Assembly: GCF_000425285.1 (NCBI RefSeq)
Contig: NZ_AUDD01000012.1
Span: 1 to 64,000 of the forward strand
Source of the DNA: Acidipropionibacterium jensenii DSM 20535
GTDB taxonomy: Bacteria > Actinomycetota > Actinomycetes > Propionibacteriales > Propionibacteriaceae
Length of the DNA stretch: 64,000 nucleotides
Direction: 5' to 3'
Shown in pieces: positions 7,709 to 16,746 of this stretch (its first letter is position 1; every line of letters begins with the position of its first letter). Made by a program: the position numbers and the translations under genes. The notes below the pieces were generated by a model, which did not search any database, was not told where the DNA came from, and saw only the letters and a list, made by a program, of their open reading frames with translations.

Positions 7709-9721
7709 TCAGTCGGATCCGGGGGTGGTCTTGGCGATCGTGAACAGGAATTCCGTGTTGGTCTGCGTCTTGCGCAGCTTGGACAGCAGCATCTCCAGGG
7801 CCTGGGAACCGTCCAGACCCGAGAGCACTCGACGCAGCTTCCACATGATCGCGGTCTCCTCGCGGGACAGCAGCAGCTCCTCGCGACGGGTACCGGAGGC
7901 GTCGACGTCGATAGCGGGGAAGAGCCGCTTGTTGGCGAACTCGCGGCGCAGCCGCAGCTCGGAGTTGCCGGTGCCCTTGAACTCCTCGAAGATCACCTCA
8001 TCCATCTTGGAGCCGGTCTCCACCAGGGCGGTGGCCAGAATGGTGAGCGACCCGCCGTCCTCGATGTTGCGGGCGGCGCCGAAGAACCTCTTCGGCGGGT
8101 AGAGGGCCGCCGAGTCGACGCCGCCGGACAGGATCCGGCCCGAGGCCGGGGCCGCCAGGTTGTAGGCGCGTCCCAGCCGGGTGATCCCGTCCAGCAGGAT
8201 GACGACGTCGTGGCCGAGCTCCACCAGCCGCTTGGCGCGCTCGATGGCCAGCTCGGCGAGCTGGGTGTGGTCATCGGCCGGGCGGTCGAAGGTCGAGGCG
8301 ATGACCTCCCCCGAGACGGTCCGCTGGAAGTCGGTGACCTCCTCGGGACGCTCGTCGACCAGGACGACCATGAGGTGGACCTCGGGGTTGTTCTGGGTGA
8401 TGGAGTTCGCGATGGACTGCATGATCATCGTCTTGCCGGCCTTCGGCGGGGAGACGATGAGACCGCGCTGACCCTTGCCGATCGGGCTGACCAGGTCGAT
8501 GATCCGGCCGGTCATGTTCTTCGCGTCGGTCTCCAGCCGCAGCCTCTCCTGAGGGTAGAGAGGGGTGAGCCGGGAGAACTCTGCGCGGCTGCGCATCTGC
8601 TCGGGGTCGGCGCCGTTGACGGTGTCGAGACGGACCAGAGGGGCGAACTTCTCGCGCCTCTCCCCCTCTCGCTTGGCGCGCATCGCGCCGGTGATGACGT
8701 CTCCCTTGCGCAGCCCCTGCTTGCGCACCAGGTTCATCGCCACATAGGCGTCGCTGGGACCGGGCAGGTAGCCGCTGGTCCGCACGAAGGCGTACTGGTC
8801 GCGGATGTCGAGGATTCCGGAGCACGGGACGAGGACGTCGTCCTCGCGGACGCTGAGTTCAGGCTCGTTGCCGCCGCCGTGGTCCCCGCCGCGCTTGCGC
8901 CTGTTCTGACGATCGCGCTGGCGGCGCCGACGAGAGCGCCGACCGCCGTTGTAGTCATCCTCGCCCGACGATGTCACAGACGACTCCTGATGCTCGTGCT
9001 CGGCGGTGTCCTGGTGGCCGCCCTGATGATGGGACAGGGCGTCCAGGCGGGCCCCCACCTCGTCGCTCACCTGGCTGGTGGACAGCTCCGGACCGTCCTC
9101 CTGAGCCGTCCGCTGGGGGTTTGCCCGGCGGCGCCGGGACCGCTCCTCACCACGGTTCTGGCCGTTCTGGGACTGCCGGTCCTGATGACGCTCCGAACGA
9201 CCCTGCTCGGAGCGGTTCTGCTCAGGACGGTTCTGGTCCCGCGAACGGCGCTGATCGGAACGGGGCCGCTCGGCCCTGCTCTGATCGTCCCTGCTCTGGT
9301 CGTCCCTGTTCTGATCGGCCGTGTTCTGATCGGCCGTGTTCTGGTCGGGGCGGGACTGATCCTCGGAGCGGCGCTGGCCGCCCTCCCGACCACGACGCCG
9401 ACGCGGTGCCTGCTCGACGCCACTGGCCTGCTCGACGCTGCCGGCCTGGTCGTTCGAGGCCTGGTCGGCGCTCGACGGAGCGCTGCCGGACTCGTGGCCG
9501 CCGGCGGCCTTCGCGCTGGCGGGGGCGGCGGTGGAGCCGGCGGAGGCCGGGGAGAACCCGCCCTCCCTGATCGCTACGACCAGGTCGGCCTTGCGCATCG
9601 TGCGGGCTCCCTTGATGCCCATCTGGGACCCGATCGCGCGCAGCTCCGGCAGGAGTCTGGCCGACAGGTCGGTGCCCTGGGACGCCCCGGTCGAGGCGGC
9701 CCCGTGTGTGGACTGTGTCAC
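7709..9721 (-). CDS. rho: Transcription termination factor Rho
   Basis: A 670-residue hexameric RNA helicase that releases RNA polymerase at rut sites; E. coli Rho has about 420 residues. Residues 20-60 hold the Rho_N SAP-like helices ([18 protein letters not shown]). Residues about 60-300 form a disordered insert rich in Arg, Asp, Gln and Asn, including DQNTA-type 5-residue repeats. The RNA-binding domain begins near 305 ([20 protein letters not shown]). The ATPase core has Walker [13 protein letters not shown] near 430 and [14 protein letters not shown]. The GTG start at 9721 has AAGGGA upstream. Large inserts are usual in actinobacterial Rho and add RNA-binding surface. A 284-nt leader precedes it. 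Confidence 0.97.
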   Translation of the reverse strand: MTQSTHGAASTGASQGTDLSARLLPELRAIGSQMGIKGARTMRKADLVVAIREGGFSPASAGSTAAPASAKAAGGHESGSAPSSADQASNDQAGSVEQASGVEQAPRRRRGREGGQRRSEDQSRPDQNTADQNTADQNRDDQSRDDQSRAERPRSDQRRSRDQNRPEQNRSEQGRSERHQDRQSQNGQNRGEERSRRRRANPQRTAQEDGPELSTSQVSDEVGARLDALSHHQGGHQDTAEHEHQESSVTSSGEDDYNGGRRSRRRRQRDRQNRRKRGGDHGGGNEPELSVREDDVLVPCSGILDIRDQYAFVRTSGYLPGPSDAYVAMNLVRKQGLRKGDVITGAMRAKREGERREKFAPLVRLDTVNGADPEQMRSRAEFSRLTPLYPQERLRLETDAKNMTGRIIDLVSPIGKGQRGLIVSPPKAGKTMIMQSIANSITQNNPEVHLMVVLVDERPEEVTDFQRTVSGEVIASTFDRPADDHTQLAELAIERAKRLVELGHDVVILLDGITRLGRAYNLAAPASGRILSGGVDSAALYPPKRFFGAARNIEDGGSLTILATALVETGSKMDEVIFEEFKGTGNSELRLRREFANKRLFPAIDVDASGTRREELLLSREETAIMWKLRRVLSGLDGSQALEMLLSKLRKTQTNTEFLFTIAKTTPGSD
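9272..9361 (-). repeat. 15-bp in-frame minisatellite in rho
   Basis: Six tandem 15-bp units (on the plus strand, variants of GGCCGTGTTCTGATC) begin at 9272, 9287, 9302, 9317, 9332 and 9347. They encode [15 protein letters not shown] and DQSRA pentapeptides in the disordered insert. The last unit is the most diverged. Confidence 0.85.
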
Positions 9722-9736
9722 GTATTTCCCTTCGAA

Positions 9737-9771
9737 CTGCCCGGACCCGGGATGATCCGCCCGGGAGGCAG
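9737..9771 (-). promoter_or_regulatory. Hairpin in the rho leader next to the ribosome site
   Basis: CTGCCCGGACCCGGG (9737-9751) can pair, with a small bulge, with CCCGGGAGGCAG (9760-9771), directly upstream of the AAGGGA site of rho. Rho often limits its own synthesis by early termination in its leader, so a control role is possible but unproven. I saw no other strong signal in 9722-9978. Confidence 0.3.
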
Positions 9772-9978
9772 GAATGTCTGATGGCCAGGCATCTCACCTC
9801 TCGCCCATTCATGGACCGAGAGGGAGGCTGTCTGCCGAGAAGGACCCCGGTGATGGTGGCGGGAGCACACTGTGCTGCGCTGTACTGCTGCAACGTCATG
9901 GCTGTCCTGAGCGCCCGGCATCACACCGTGCCGAACAGAACATCCGCGCAGAGAGTCTCGCGCATCATGTTGGGGGGA

Positions 9979-9997
9979 AACGCGTCGGTGACGCGTT
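9979..9997 (-). terminator. Hairpin after thrB
   Basis: AACGCGTC (9979-9986) and GACGCGTT (9990-9997) form an 8-bp stem with a 3-nt loop just after the thrB stop; on the minus strand it is followed by TTTCCCCCC. A second small stem (ACCACT/AGTGGT) overlaps the thrB stop itself. It may end the hom-thrB message before rho. Confidence 0.5.
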
Positions 9998-10005
9998 GCC
10001 GACCA

Positions 10006-10968
10006 CTATAGCAGTGGTTCCCGGGGTTGCGGGAATGGCGGCTGCTCCTGGCCGGCCCGTTTCTCGGGCGCCAGAAGCCGGGCTCCGCCGGCCAGTTCGA
10101 GATCCAGCACCAGGAAGCCGTCGGCCTCGATCTCGTCGGCTCCCGACAGCATCTCGGAGGTCCCCAGTGCCAGCACCGTCGGGCCCGCCCCTGAGATCAC
10201 GGCGGGAACACCGGCCCGCCGGAGCCGGTCGATCAGCGCTCCGGACTCGGGCATCAGGGGACGCCGGTAGGGCTGGTGGATCCAGTCCTGGGTGGCGGCC
10301 AGCAGGCGATCGGGTGCGCTTGTGAGAGCCGTCACCAGCAGGGTGGAGGCGAGCACCTGGTGGACGGCGTCACTGCGAGGAATCATCTTCGGCAGCACGT
10401 GGCGGGCCAGCGCGGTGGGCACGTGCCGGTTGGGCACATAGGCGCGGAACCGGATCGCGGGGTGGACGTCCAGGCCGATGTGGTGCACCTCGCCGTCCTG
10501 CAACCAGGCGACCTGGGCACCGCCGAGGATGGCCGGTGCGGCATTGTCGGGATGCCCCTCGATGGCGGTGGCCATGGTGAGGAGGTGGTCGCGGTCCAGC
10601 GGCTCGCCGGGACGCGCCAGCCCCCACGCCAGGCACAGGCCCGAGACGATCGCCGAGGCCGAGGAGCCCAGGCCACGGCTCTGGGGGGTGTGATTGCGGG
10701 CCGACAGCTCCAGGCCGATGTCGGGATGCGGATGGCCCAGGTCGACCAGTCCCTGACGCAGGGTTGCCACCACGAGGTGGGACTCGTCACGGGGGACGGT
10801 GTCGTGGCCCTCCCCCGCCACCTGGATGAGCAGTCCGGGCTGCTCCCGGGTGGTGACCGTCACGTGGTCCCACATGCTCAGGCTGACACCCATGCAGTCG
10901 AACCCCGGTCCGAGGTTCGCCGAGGTGGCGGGAACCTGGACGCTGACCCGTTGTCCGGCGCCGATCAT
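10006..10968 (-). CDS. thrB: Homoserine kinase
   Basis: A 320-residue GHMP-family kinase that phosphorylates homoserine for threonine synthesis. PATSANLGPGFDCMGVSL at the N-terminus and the ATP-binding SRGLGSSASAIVSGL near residue 100 are diagnostic; ISGAGPTVLAL is the third GHMP motif. It starts 4 nt after the hom stop and has GGAGGGGA upstream, so the two are coupled. In many actinobacteria thrC lies between hom and thrB; it is absent here, so threonine synthase must be elsewhere. Confidence 0.96.
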   Translation of the reverse strand: MIGAGQRVSVQVPATSANLGPGFDCMGVSLSMWDHVTVTTREQPGLLIQVAGEGHDTVPRDESHLVVATLRQGLVDLGHPHPDIGLELSARNHTPQSRGLGSSASAIVSGLCLAWGLARPGEPLDRDHLLTMATAIEGHPDNAAPAILGGAQVAWLQDGEVHHIGLDVHPAIRFRAYVPNRHVPTALARHVLPKMIPRSDAVHQVLASTLLVTALTSAPDRLLAATQDWIHQPYRRPLMPESGALIDRLRRAGVPAVISGAGPTVLALGTSEMLSGADEIEADGFLVLDLELAGGARLLAPEKRAGQEQPPFPQPREPLL

Positions 10969-10972
10969 CGGC

Positions 10973-12337
10973 TCACATCCCCTCCACCCGGATGAACCGG
11001 GGGTCGCCGTTGACGATGGGCGACTGGCTCAGCTCGGCCAGGCAGGCCTCGAAGTCGGACTCGCGGGTGCGGTGGACCACCATCCGGAGGCTGGCCGACC
11101 AGCCGTCCTCCTTGGAGGCCCCCTCCAGAGCGGACTGCTGGACGGTCTGGAGAGAGACCCCGTGCCGGGCGAAGACCGAGGCGACCTGGGAGAGGATGCC
11201 CGGTTGGTCGCGCACCTGGATGCTCAGGTGGAAGCGGGTGTGCACGGTGCCGATACCGGCCACCGGGACGTCTCCGAAGATCGACTGGGGCGGACCGGCC
11301 ACTCCGCGGGTGCGGTTGCGGGCCACCGTGACCAGATCACCCATGATCGCCGAGGCGGTCGGGGATCCACCGGCACCGGGCCCCATGAACATCAGGTGGC
11401 CCGCCTCCCGGGCCTCCACGAAGATGGCGTTGTTGGCCCCGCGGATGACTCCCAGCGGATGGTCCTCGGGCACCAGGGCGGGGTGCACCCGCGCCGAGAC
11501 CCCTTCCGGTTCCATCTCGCAGATCGCCAGCAGTTTGATGACACAGCCCATTCCCCGAGCGGCACGGATGTCCTCGGGGGTGATGTCGGTGATCCCCTCG
11601 CGGTACACCTGACTGCCGCGGATCCTGGTGTGGAAGGCCAGCGAGGCGAGGATCGCGGCCTTGGCGGCCGCGTCGAACCCCTCGACATCGGCGGTCGGGT
11701 CGGACTCGGCGAAGCCCAGCCGCTGCGCCTCGGCGAGGGCCCGGTCGAACCCGACTCCCTCGGTCGTCATCTTGTCCAGGATGTAGTTCGTGGTGCCGTT
11801 GACGATCCCCATCACCCGACGGATCTCGTCACCGACCAGGGACTCCCTCAGCGGTCGCACGATCGGAATGGCTCCGGCCACCGCCGCCTCGTAGTAGACG
11901 TCGACGCCGTGGGCGTCCGCGGCGGCGTAGATCTCGTGTCCGTGGGCGGCCAGCAGCGCCTTGTTGGCGGTGACCACCGAGGAGCCGTGCTCGATCGCGG
12001 ACATGATGAGGTGGTAGGCGGGCTCGATTCCGCCGATCACCTCGATGATGATGTCGATGTCGTCGCGGGCGACCAGGGCCTGCGCATCGGCGGTGAACAG
12101 ATCCTGGGGCAGGCGGGCGCGGGGCCGGTCGGGATGCGCCACGGCGATCCCGGCCAGTTCGACGGGGCGTCCGACGCGGGCGCGGACGTCGTCGGCACCC
12201 GACAGGATCATCCTGGCCACCTGCGAGCCGACCACTCCGCAGCCGAGCAGACCGACCCGCAGCGGAGTGCTGGACTCGGTGGTCTGGTCGCCTGCCTGGG
12301 TGGACGCGGGGCCCTGATGGGCGCTGGTGGGGGTCAT
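10973..12337 (-). CDS. hom: Homoserine dehydrogenase
   Basis: About 454 residues; it reduces aspartate semialdehyde to homoserine, the branch point to threonine and methionine. RVGLLGCGVVGSQVARMIL is the NAD(P) fold, NGTTNYILDKM and GFAESDPTADVEGFDAAAKA are the conserved catalytic segments, and the C-terminal 80 residues (RDQPGILSQVASVFARHGVS) form an ACT domain, which usually gives feedback inhibition by threonine. The ATG at 12337 has GAAGGA nine bases upstream and is preferred; an in-frame ATG at 12364 lacks one. It lies 70-97 bp downstream of lysA, with a hairpin between. Confidence 0.95.
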   Translation of the reverse strand: MTPTSAHQGPASTQAGDQTTESSTPLRVGLLGCGVVGSQVARMILSGADDVRARVGRPVELAGIAVAHPDRPRARLPQDLFTADAQALVARDDIDIIIEVIGGIEPAYHLIMSAIEHGSSVVTANKALLAAHGHEIYAAADAHGVDVYYEAAVAGAIPIVRPLRESLVGDEIRRVMGIVNGTTNYILDKMTTEGVGFDRALAEAQRLGFAESDPTADVEGFDAAAKAAILASLAFHTRIRGSQVYREGITDITPEDIRAARGMGCVIKLLAICEMEPEGVSARVHPALVPEDHPLGVIRGANNAIFVEAREAGHLMFMGPGAGGSPTASAIMGDLVTVARNRTRGVAGPPQSIFGDVPVAGIGTVHTRFHLSIQVRDQPGILSQVASVFARHGVSLQTVQQSALEGASKEDGWSASLRMVVHRTRESDFEACLAELSQSPIVNGDPRFIRVEGM

Positions 12338-12397
12338 GTGTGCTGGTCCTTCAACTCGAGTCATCGGGTACTGGTGGGTGTCCGACGGGGTGCTGGT

Positions 12398-12418
12398 GCG
12401 CCGCGGTCGCCGCGGCGC
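12398..12418 (-). terminator. Hairpin between lysA and hom
   Basis: GCGCCGCGG (12398-12406) pairs with CCGCGGCGC (12410-12418), a 9-bp stem with a 3-nt loop, 17 bp after the lysA stop. It could be a terminator or attenuator that lets hom-thrB be expressed differently from lysA. Confidence 0.4.
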
Positions 12419-12434
12419 CTGCTGTGCTGGTCGG

Positions 12435-13859
12435 TCACTGCGGGATGGTGCCCACGACCTGGCCCTGGTCCAGACCGACCAGGTCGTCGAGGGTCTCCCG
12501 ACGCAGCAGCGTCGTCCATTGTGCCTGATCCACGGCCACCACGGGGGGACGCGGCACGTGGTTGTAGTTGCTGGCCATGGACCGCGAGTAGGCGCCCGAT
12601 GCGGGCACCGCGATGAGGTCTCCGGGGTGGATGTCGGCGGGCAGGTACTCGTCGCGGACCAGGATGTCGCCCCCCTCGCAGTGCTTGCCGACCACCCGGC
12701 ACAGCGCCCCGACCTCGGCGGAGGTGCGATTGGCCAGGGTGGCGGAGTACTCGGCCCCGTAGAGGGCGGGCCGGATGTTGTCGCTCATCCCGCCGTCCAC
12801 CGACACGTAGACCCGCTGGGCCCCGCCGTCCAGGTCCACCGGCTTGACGGTGCCCACCTCGTAGACGGCCATCCCGGCCGGTCCGACGATGGCCCGGCCC
12901 GGTTCCAGGGAGACATGGGGGGCGGGCATCTGGTGGGCCCTGGCCTCGGTCTCGACGATGTCCCGCAGGTCGGTCGCCAGGTCCTCCGGGGAGGAGGGCG
13001 AGTCCTGGGAGGTGTAGGCGATCCCGAAGCCACCGCCGAGATCGAGCTCGGACAGCACGATCCCGGTGGCCTGCTGGAACTGGGAGAGCAGTTTCATGGT
13101 GCGCCGGGCCGCGACCTCGAAGCCGCCGGTGTCGAAGATCTGGGAGCCGATGTGCGAGTGGATCCCCAGCAGATCGATGACGGGGCTGGCGTGGCAGCGC
13201 ACCATGGCCACCATGGCGGCGCCATTGGTGATCGAGAAGCCGAACTTCTGGTCCTCGTGAGCGGTGGCGATGTACTCGTGGGTGTGCGCCTCCACACCGG
13301 GGGTGACCCGCACCATCACCCGTGCCCTCACCTCGTGGCGGCGGCACAGCTCCTCGATGCGATCGATCTCGTCGAGGGAGTCGACGATGATCCGCCCCAC
13401 CCCGGAGCGCAGGGCCATCTCCAGCTCCCGGCGCGACTTGTTGTTGCCGTGCATCCCGATCCGGGCGGGATCGAACCCGCCCTCGAGGGCCACCCGGAGC
13501 TCACCCTCGGTGCACACGTCCAGGAAGAGTCCCTCCTCGTGCACCCAGCCCGCGATGGTGCGGGTGAGGAAGGCCTTGCCGGCGTAGTAGACGTCCCACC
13601 CGGCGAAGGCGGACCGGAAGGCCCGGGCTCGCTGCCGGAAGTCCTGCTCGTCGATGACGTAGACCGGGGTACCGACCTCGTCGACGAGGGTGCGCACATC
13701 GATGCCGCCGACCTCCAGAGCGCCGTCGGGACGCCGTCGCACCGTGGAGCTCCACAGCGCGGGATCGAGTGCGTTGACATCGGTCGGGACGGAGAGCCAC
13801 TGGGGAGCGGCTGCGGCGACGTCGGCGTGGACCGAGCCGGCCACGTGCATGTGGGTCAT
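12435..13859 (-). CDS. lysA: Diaminopimelate decarboxylase
   Basis: A 474-residue PLP enzyme that converts meso-diaminopimelate to lysine. DVYYAGKAFLTRTI holds the PLP lysine, HSHIGSQIFD and LDLGGGFGIAY bind the cofactor, and VGKHCEGGDIL gives the active-site cysteine of the partner subunit. It is typical of fold-III decarboxylases, and an actinobacterial N-terminal lead of about 45 residues precedes the barrel. A TAGTGC box ends one base before the ATG at 13859; if that is the -10, the second ATG (13850) may be used. It is divergent from tRNA-Arg; argS, which often lies upstream of lysA, is not present. Confidence 0.96.
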   Translation of the reverse strand: MTHMHVAGSVHADVAAAAPQWLSVPTDVNALDPALWSSTVRRRPDGALEVGGIDVRTLVDEVGTPVYVIDEQDFRQRARAFRSAFAGWDVYYAGKAFLTRTIAGWVHEEGLFLDVCTEGELRVALEGGFDPARIGMHGNNKSRRELEMALRSGVGRIIVDSLDEIDRIEELCRRHEVRARVMVRVTPGVEAHTHEYIATAHEDQKFGFSITNGAAMVAMVRCHASPVIDLLGIHSHIGSQIFDTGGFEVAARRTMKLLSQFQQATGIVLSELDLGGGFGIAYTSQDSPSSPEDLATDLRDIVETEARAHQMPAPHVSLEPGRAIVGPAGMAVYEVGTVKPVDLDGGAQRVYVSVDGGMSDNIRPALYGAEYSATLANRTSAEVGALCRVVGKHCEGGDILVRDEYLPADIHPGDLIAVPASGAYSRSMASNYNHVPRPPVVAVDQAQWTTLLRRETLDDLVGLDQGQVVGTIPQ

Positions 13860-13932
13860 GGCACTAGCCTGCCATTCCCGGCGTCGCGCCTGCTCGGGGG
13901 TCCATCCCCGGAGACGGTGCGCAGGGGTCAGA

Positions 13933-13962
13933 TTGCCGCCTGCGGCCCGCAGGCGCTAGAGT
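13933..13962 (+). promoter_or_regulatory. Promoter of tRNA-Arg
   Basis: TTGCCG (13933-13938), an 18-bp spacer and TAGAGT (13957-13962) lie 28 bp before the tRNA. This is a good actinobacterial housekeeping promoter. Confidence 0.5.
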
Positions 13963-13990
13963 CTGTTTCTGGCCCGCCGATGTGGGCCCG

Positions 13991-14062
13991 GCCCCCGTAG
14001 CTCAGGGGATAGAGCACCGCCCTCCGGAGGCGGGAGCGCGCGTTCGAATCGCGCCGGGGGCG
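13991..14062 (+). tRNA. tRNA-Arg (anticodon CCG)
   Basis: A 72-nt cloverleaf: acceptor GCCCCCG/CGGGGGC, D arm GCTC...GAGC, anticodon stem CCGCC/GGCGG around loop CTCCGGA (anticodon CCG, reads CGG), T arm GCGCG-TTCGAAT-CGCGC. The CCA end is not encoded. A tRNA-Arg at this point beside lysA recalls the argS-lysA region of other actinobacteria. Confidence 0.97.
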
Positions 14063-14108
14063 CAGTACGGAAGAACCTGCCGGTCTGTCGCTGTGCGAGG
14101 CTGGGGTC

Positions 14109-15170
14109 ATGACCAATTCAGAGGTTGTGCCACCCGAGGTCACCGAGAAGCTCCGAGCCATCCTCACCGAGGCCGGAGTCAGCGACAACAAGAAGCTCGT
14201 GAGACGCCTCCTGGAGACCGGAATAGGTCTGGGAGTCGATCGCACCACTCGCCTCGACCTCAAGATCGCCAGTGCCGCCCTCACCGAGATGCGGGACGCG
14301 TTCGCACTGTTCGCCCCTTTCGCCCGGACCCCGAAGGTCACGATCTTCGGATCGGCGCGCGCCAGGCCGGACAGCCCGGCGTACCAGCAGACCAGGCACG
14401 TCTCCGCCGCCCTCGCGGAGCGCGGTTGGATGGTCGTCACCGGTGCCGGACCGGGAATCATGCAGGCCGCCGCAGAGGGAGCGGGGTCCCGAAGTTCCTT
14501 GGGCGTGTCCATCCGTCTGCCCTTCGAGGAGAAGCCCAACTCCTCGATCGAGGGCAGTCGCAATGTCGCGATGAAGTACTTCTTCACCCGCAAGTTGATG
14601 CTGGTCAAGGAGTCGCACGGATTCGTCTACGTGCCCGGCGGGTTCGGAACTCTCGACGAGCTGTTCGAGCTGCTCACCCTCCAGCAGACCGGAAAGGCCG
14701 AACCCACTCCCATCGTCCTTCTCGACGAGCCCGGTGGGCGGCTGTGGCACGGCCTGCGCGACTTCGCCGAGGGACAGCTGCTGCCCGCCGGGGTGATCTC
14801 CCCCGACGACTTCGACCGCGTCCTGCTCACCGACTCGGTGACCGCCGCCGCCGACGAGATCACCGGCTTCTGGCGCAACTACGACTCCCTGCGATGGGCG
14901 GACGACCGGCTCGTGCTGCGACTGAGGGCCGAGCCGACCGCCGCCGAGATCGCCGACCTGGACGAGCGGTTCGGCGACCTGCTGACATCCGGCGGATTCC
15001 GCTCCCGCGGTCCACTGCACCGCGAGATCAGGGACGACGATCACCTCGGCCTGCCGCGTCTGGTCTGCCGTTTCGACCCCTTCAAGGTCGGCTCGCTGTA
15101 CCGACTCATCCGCGCCCTCAACAACCTGGACAGCGCACCGGACGCCGCGCGTCCCGAGCAGCTGCACTGA
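14109..15170 (+). CDS. LOG-family protein (possible nucleotide 5'-monophosphate hydrolase)
   Basis: A 353-residue protein with a Rossmann-like LOG domain at about residues 75-260. The motifs VVTGAGPGIMQAAAEG and VYVPGGFGTLDELFE match the PGGxGTxxE signature of LOG phosphoribohydrolases and of the related PpnN nucleosidases, so it may cleave the N-glycosidic bond of a nucleotide. An N-terminal helical lead and a C-terminal 90-residue segment are extra to the short plant-type LOG form. It follows tRNA-Arg by 46 bp. The ATG at 14109 has a modest GAGG site. The true substrate cannot be read from sequence. Confidence 0.8.
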   Translation: MTNSEVVPPEVTEKLRAILTEAGVSDNKKLVRRLLETGIGLGVDRTTRLDLKIASAALTEMRDAFALFAPFARTPKVTIFGSARARPDSPAYQQTRHVSAALAERGWMVVTGAGPGIMQAAAEGAGSRSSLGVSIRLPFEEKPNSSIEGSRNVAMKYFFTRKLMLVKESHGFVYVPGGFGTLDELFELLTLQQTGKAEPTPIVLLDEPGGRLWHGLRDFAEGQLLPAGVISPDDFDRVLLTDSVTAAADEITGFWRNYDSLRWADDRLVLRLRAEPTAAEIADLDERFGDLLTSGGFRSRGPLHREIRDDDHLGLPRLVCRFDPFKVGSLYRLIRALNNLDSAPDAARPEQLH

Positions 15171-15291
15171 TGACGGTCCCGTTGCGCTGACGACGGCCCC
15201 GTCGCGTCCCACCGTGCCGGGCCCCGCCCCGAGCTCCTGCGTCTATTCCCGCCCCGAGCGCTGGCACAGTGCCGTCACAGCGGCCGGCCGG

Positions 15292-15297
15292 TAAGGT
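15292..15297 (+). promoter_or_regulatory. -10 box for a leaderless GT87 transcript
   Basis: TAAGGT ends 8 nt before the GTG start at 15306, so transcription should begin at or next to the start codon. Upstream, 15171-15291 holds an imperfect 19-bp direct repeat (TGATGACGGTCCCGTTGCGC-like at 15170-15208) and no gene. Confidence 0.45.
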
Positions 15298-15305
15298 CGG
15301 GGGTC

Positions 15306-16643
15306 GTGTCCGACCACCCGGTGAAGCAATCAGTCAACCGTGCCCGCGCCCAGTTCCTGGCCGGATCCGCGGTGACGGCCCTGTGGATCATCACCCGACT
15401 GCTGATGCTGCGGGTGTTCACTCTGCCCAACAGCAGCTACATCACCGGCGACGTCAAGTACTACCGGTGGTGGCTGACCTCCAGCCGGATGCCGATCGAA
15501 CAGGTGATGCGCGAGTACCCGGTGCCGGTCGTGTGGGGGATGAAGGTCCTTGCATGGGCCTCGGACAGCGCCCAGGAGAGCTACTTCATACCCCTCTTCG
15601 CCGCCACCATGATCACCGTGGACGCCGTCATGACGATGTCCCTGTGGCACAGCGGGCACCGTGTCGGCACGGTGTGGTGGATCCTCTTCGTGATGGCGAT
15701 GGGACCCCTGATGTGGTTCCGCTTCGACATGGTCCCCGCCGTGTGCATCGGACTGGCCGTGCTGTGGTTCCACCGTCACCCGGGCGCCTGCGGGGTGGCC
15801 GTGGCGGTCGGCGCGGCCATCAAGCTGTGGCCGGCCCTGCTCATCCTGCCGATGATCGGACGCAGCCGGCTGGCGGTGCGTCGCCTGGTCACCTTCGCCG
15901 TCACCGGTGGCGGCCTGGCCCTGGCCTCGCTGCTGCTGACCGGCTGGACGCGCACCGTCTCTCCCCTGAGCTGGCAGTCCGATCGCGGCCTTCAGGTCGA
16001 GGCGGTGCCGGCCACCATCCCGATGATCCGGCACGCGCTCTCCCATGGCGCCCAGTACCTGGTGGGGATGTCCCCGTTCAACGCCTATGAGATCAGCGGA
16101 CCCGGTGTCGACACCTGGGTCGCGGTCTCCTCGGTGCTGATGATGATCGCGGTGGCGGCCGCCGCGATGATCGGATGGCTCACCTGGCGGCGCGGTGGAC
16201 TCGGCCACCGCCAGGCGATCCTGGCGGCGACGGTCATCATCGGCGCCCTGATCGTGAGCAACAAGACCCTGTCGCCCCAGTACTTCGTGTGGTGGGGGGC
16301 ACCGGTCGCGGTGATGCTCGACCGCCTGCCCGGCGAGTCGGACCGACCGGGTCGGGCACCGGCACGGCTGGGACCCCTGACCCTGATGATCGCCGGGGCG
16401 CTGTTCGTCACCGCCGTGCTCACCCAGTGCATCTACCCGTTGAGCTACGGACAGATCATCTCCCCCGTACCCACCAGCTGGGGAATCCTCCTGCTCACCA
16501 CCCGCAACGCCATGTCGATCCTCACCCTCGGACTGTGCGTGTGGGCACTGGTCGTCTCGCTGCGGACCGGGGACGGACACCCCCGCAGCTCATCGGCGAT
16601 CTCGCCCCTGGTGAAACTCCGCCGGGTTGCCGAGACTCGCTAG
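15306..16643 (+). CDS. GT87-like polyprenol-phosphate mannosyltransferase (DUF2029)
   Basis: A 445-residue membrane protein with about ten helices. The first loop has GDVKYYRWWL, the aspartate-containing extracytoplasmic motif of GT-C enzymes, and a later AAIKLWPALLILPM is typical of the GT87 family. Such enzymes use polyprenyl-phosphate mannose (or another polyprenyl sugar) to extend cell-envelope lipoglycans such as PIMs and lipomannan. The GTG start is supported by a TAAGGT box 8 nt upstream. It stands alone between a LOG protein and kgd; the acceptor is unknown. Confidence 0.8.
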   Translation: MSDHPVKQSVNRARAQFLAGSAVTALWIITRLLMLRVFTLPNSSYITGDVKYYRWWLTSSRMPIEQVMREYPVPVVWGMKVLAWASDSAQESYFIPLFAATMITVDAVMTMSLWHSGHRVGTVWWILFVMAMGPLMWFRFDMVPAVCIGLAVLWFHRHPGACGVAVAVGAAIKLWPALLILPMIGRSRLAVRRLVTFAVTGGGLALASLLLTGWTRTVSPLSWQSDRGLQVEAVPATIPMIRHALSHGAQYLVGMSPFNAYEISGPGVDTWVAVSSVLMMIAVAAAAMIGWLTWRRGGLGHRQAILAATVIIGALIVSNKTLSPQYFVWWGAPVAVMLDRLPGESDRPGRAPARLGPLTLMIAGALFVTAVLTQCIYPLSYGQIISPVPTSWGILLLTTRNAMSILTLGLCVWALVVSLRTGDGHPRSSSAISPLVKLRRVAETR

Positions 16644-16746
16644 CATCATGACAAGGACGGCCCCTGCACCGGGGTCACGAGCAATGGCGCTGGACAGGGC
16701 GAACTGCACCCCAGTGCCGTGATCGACCACGGAAGAAGGCGCAGAG

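Noticed and set aside
9722-10005. Riboswitch or short leader peptide gene before rho
   Set aside because: A short open frame from 9899 runs out of frame into rho and has no ribosome site; no known aptamer pattern was recognised. Only a local hairpin could be supported.
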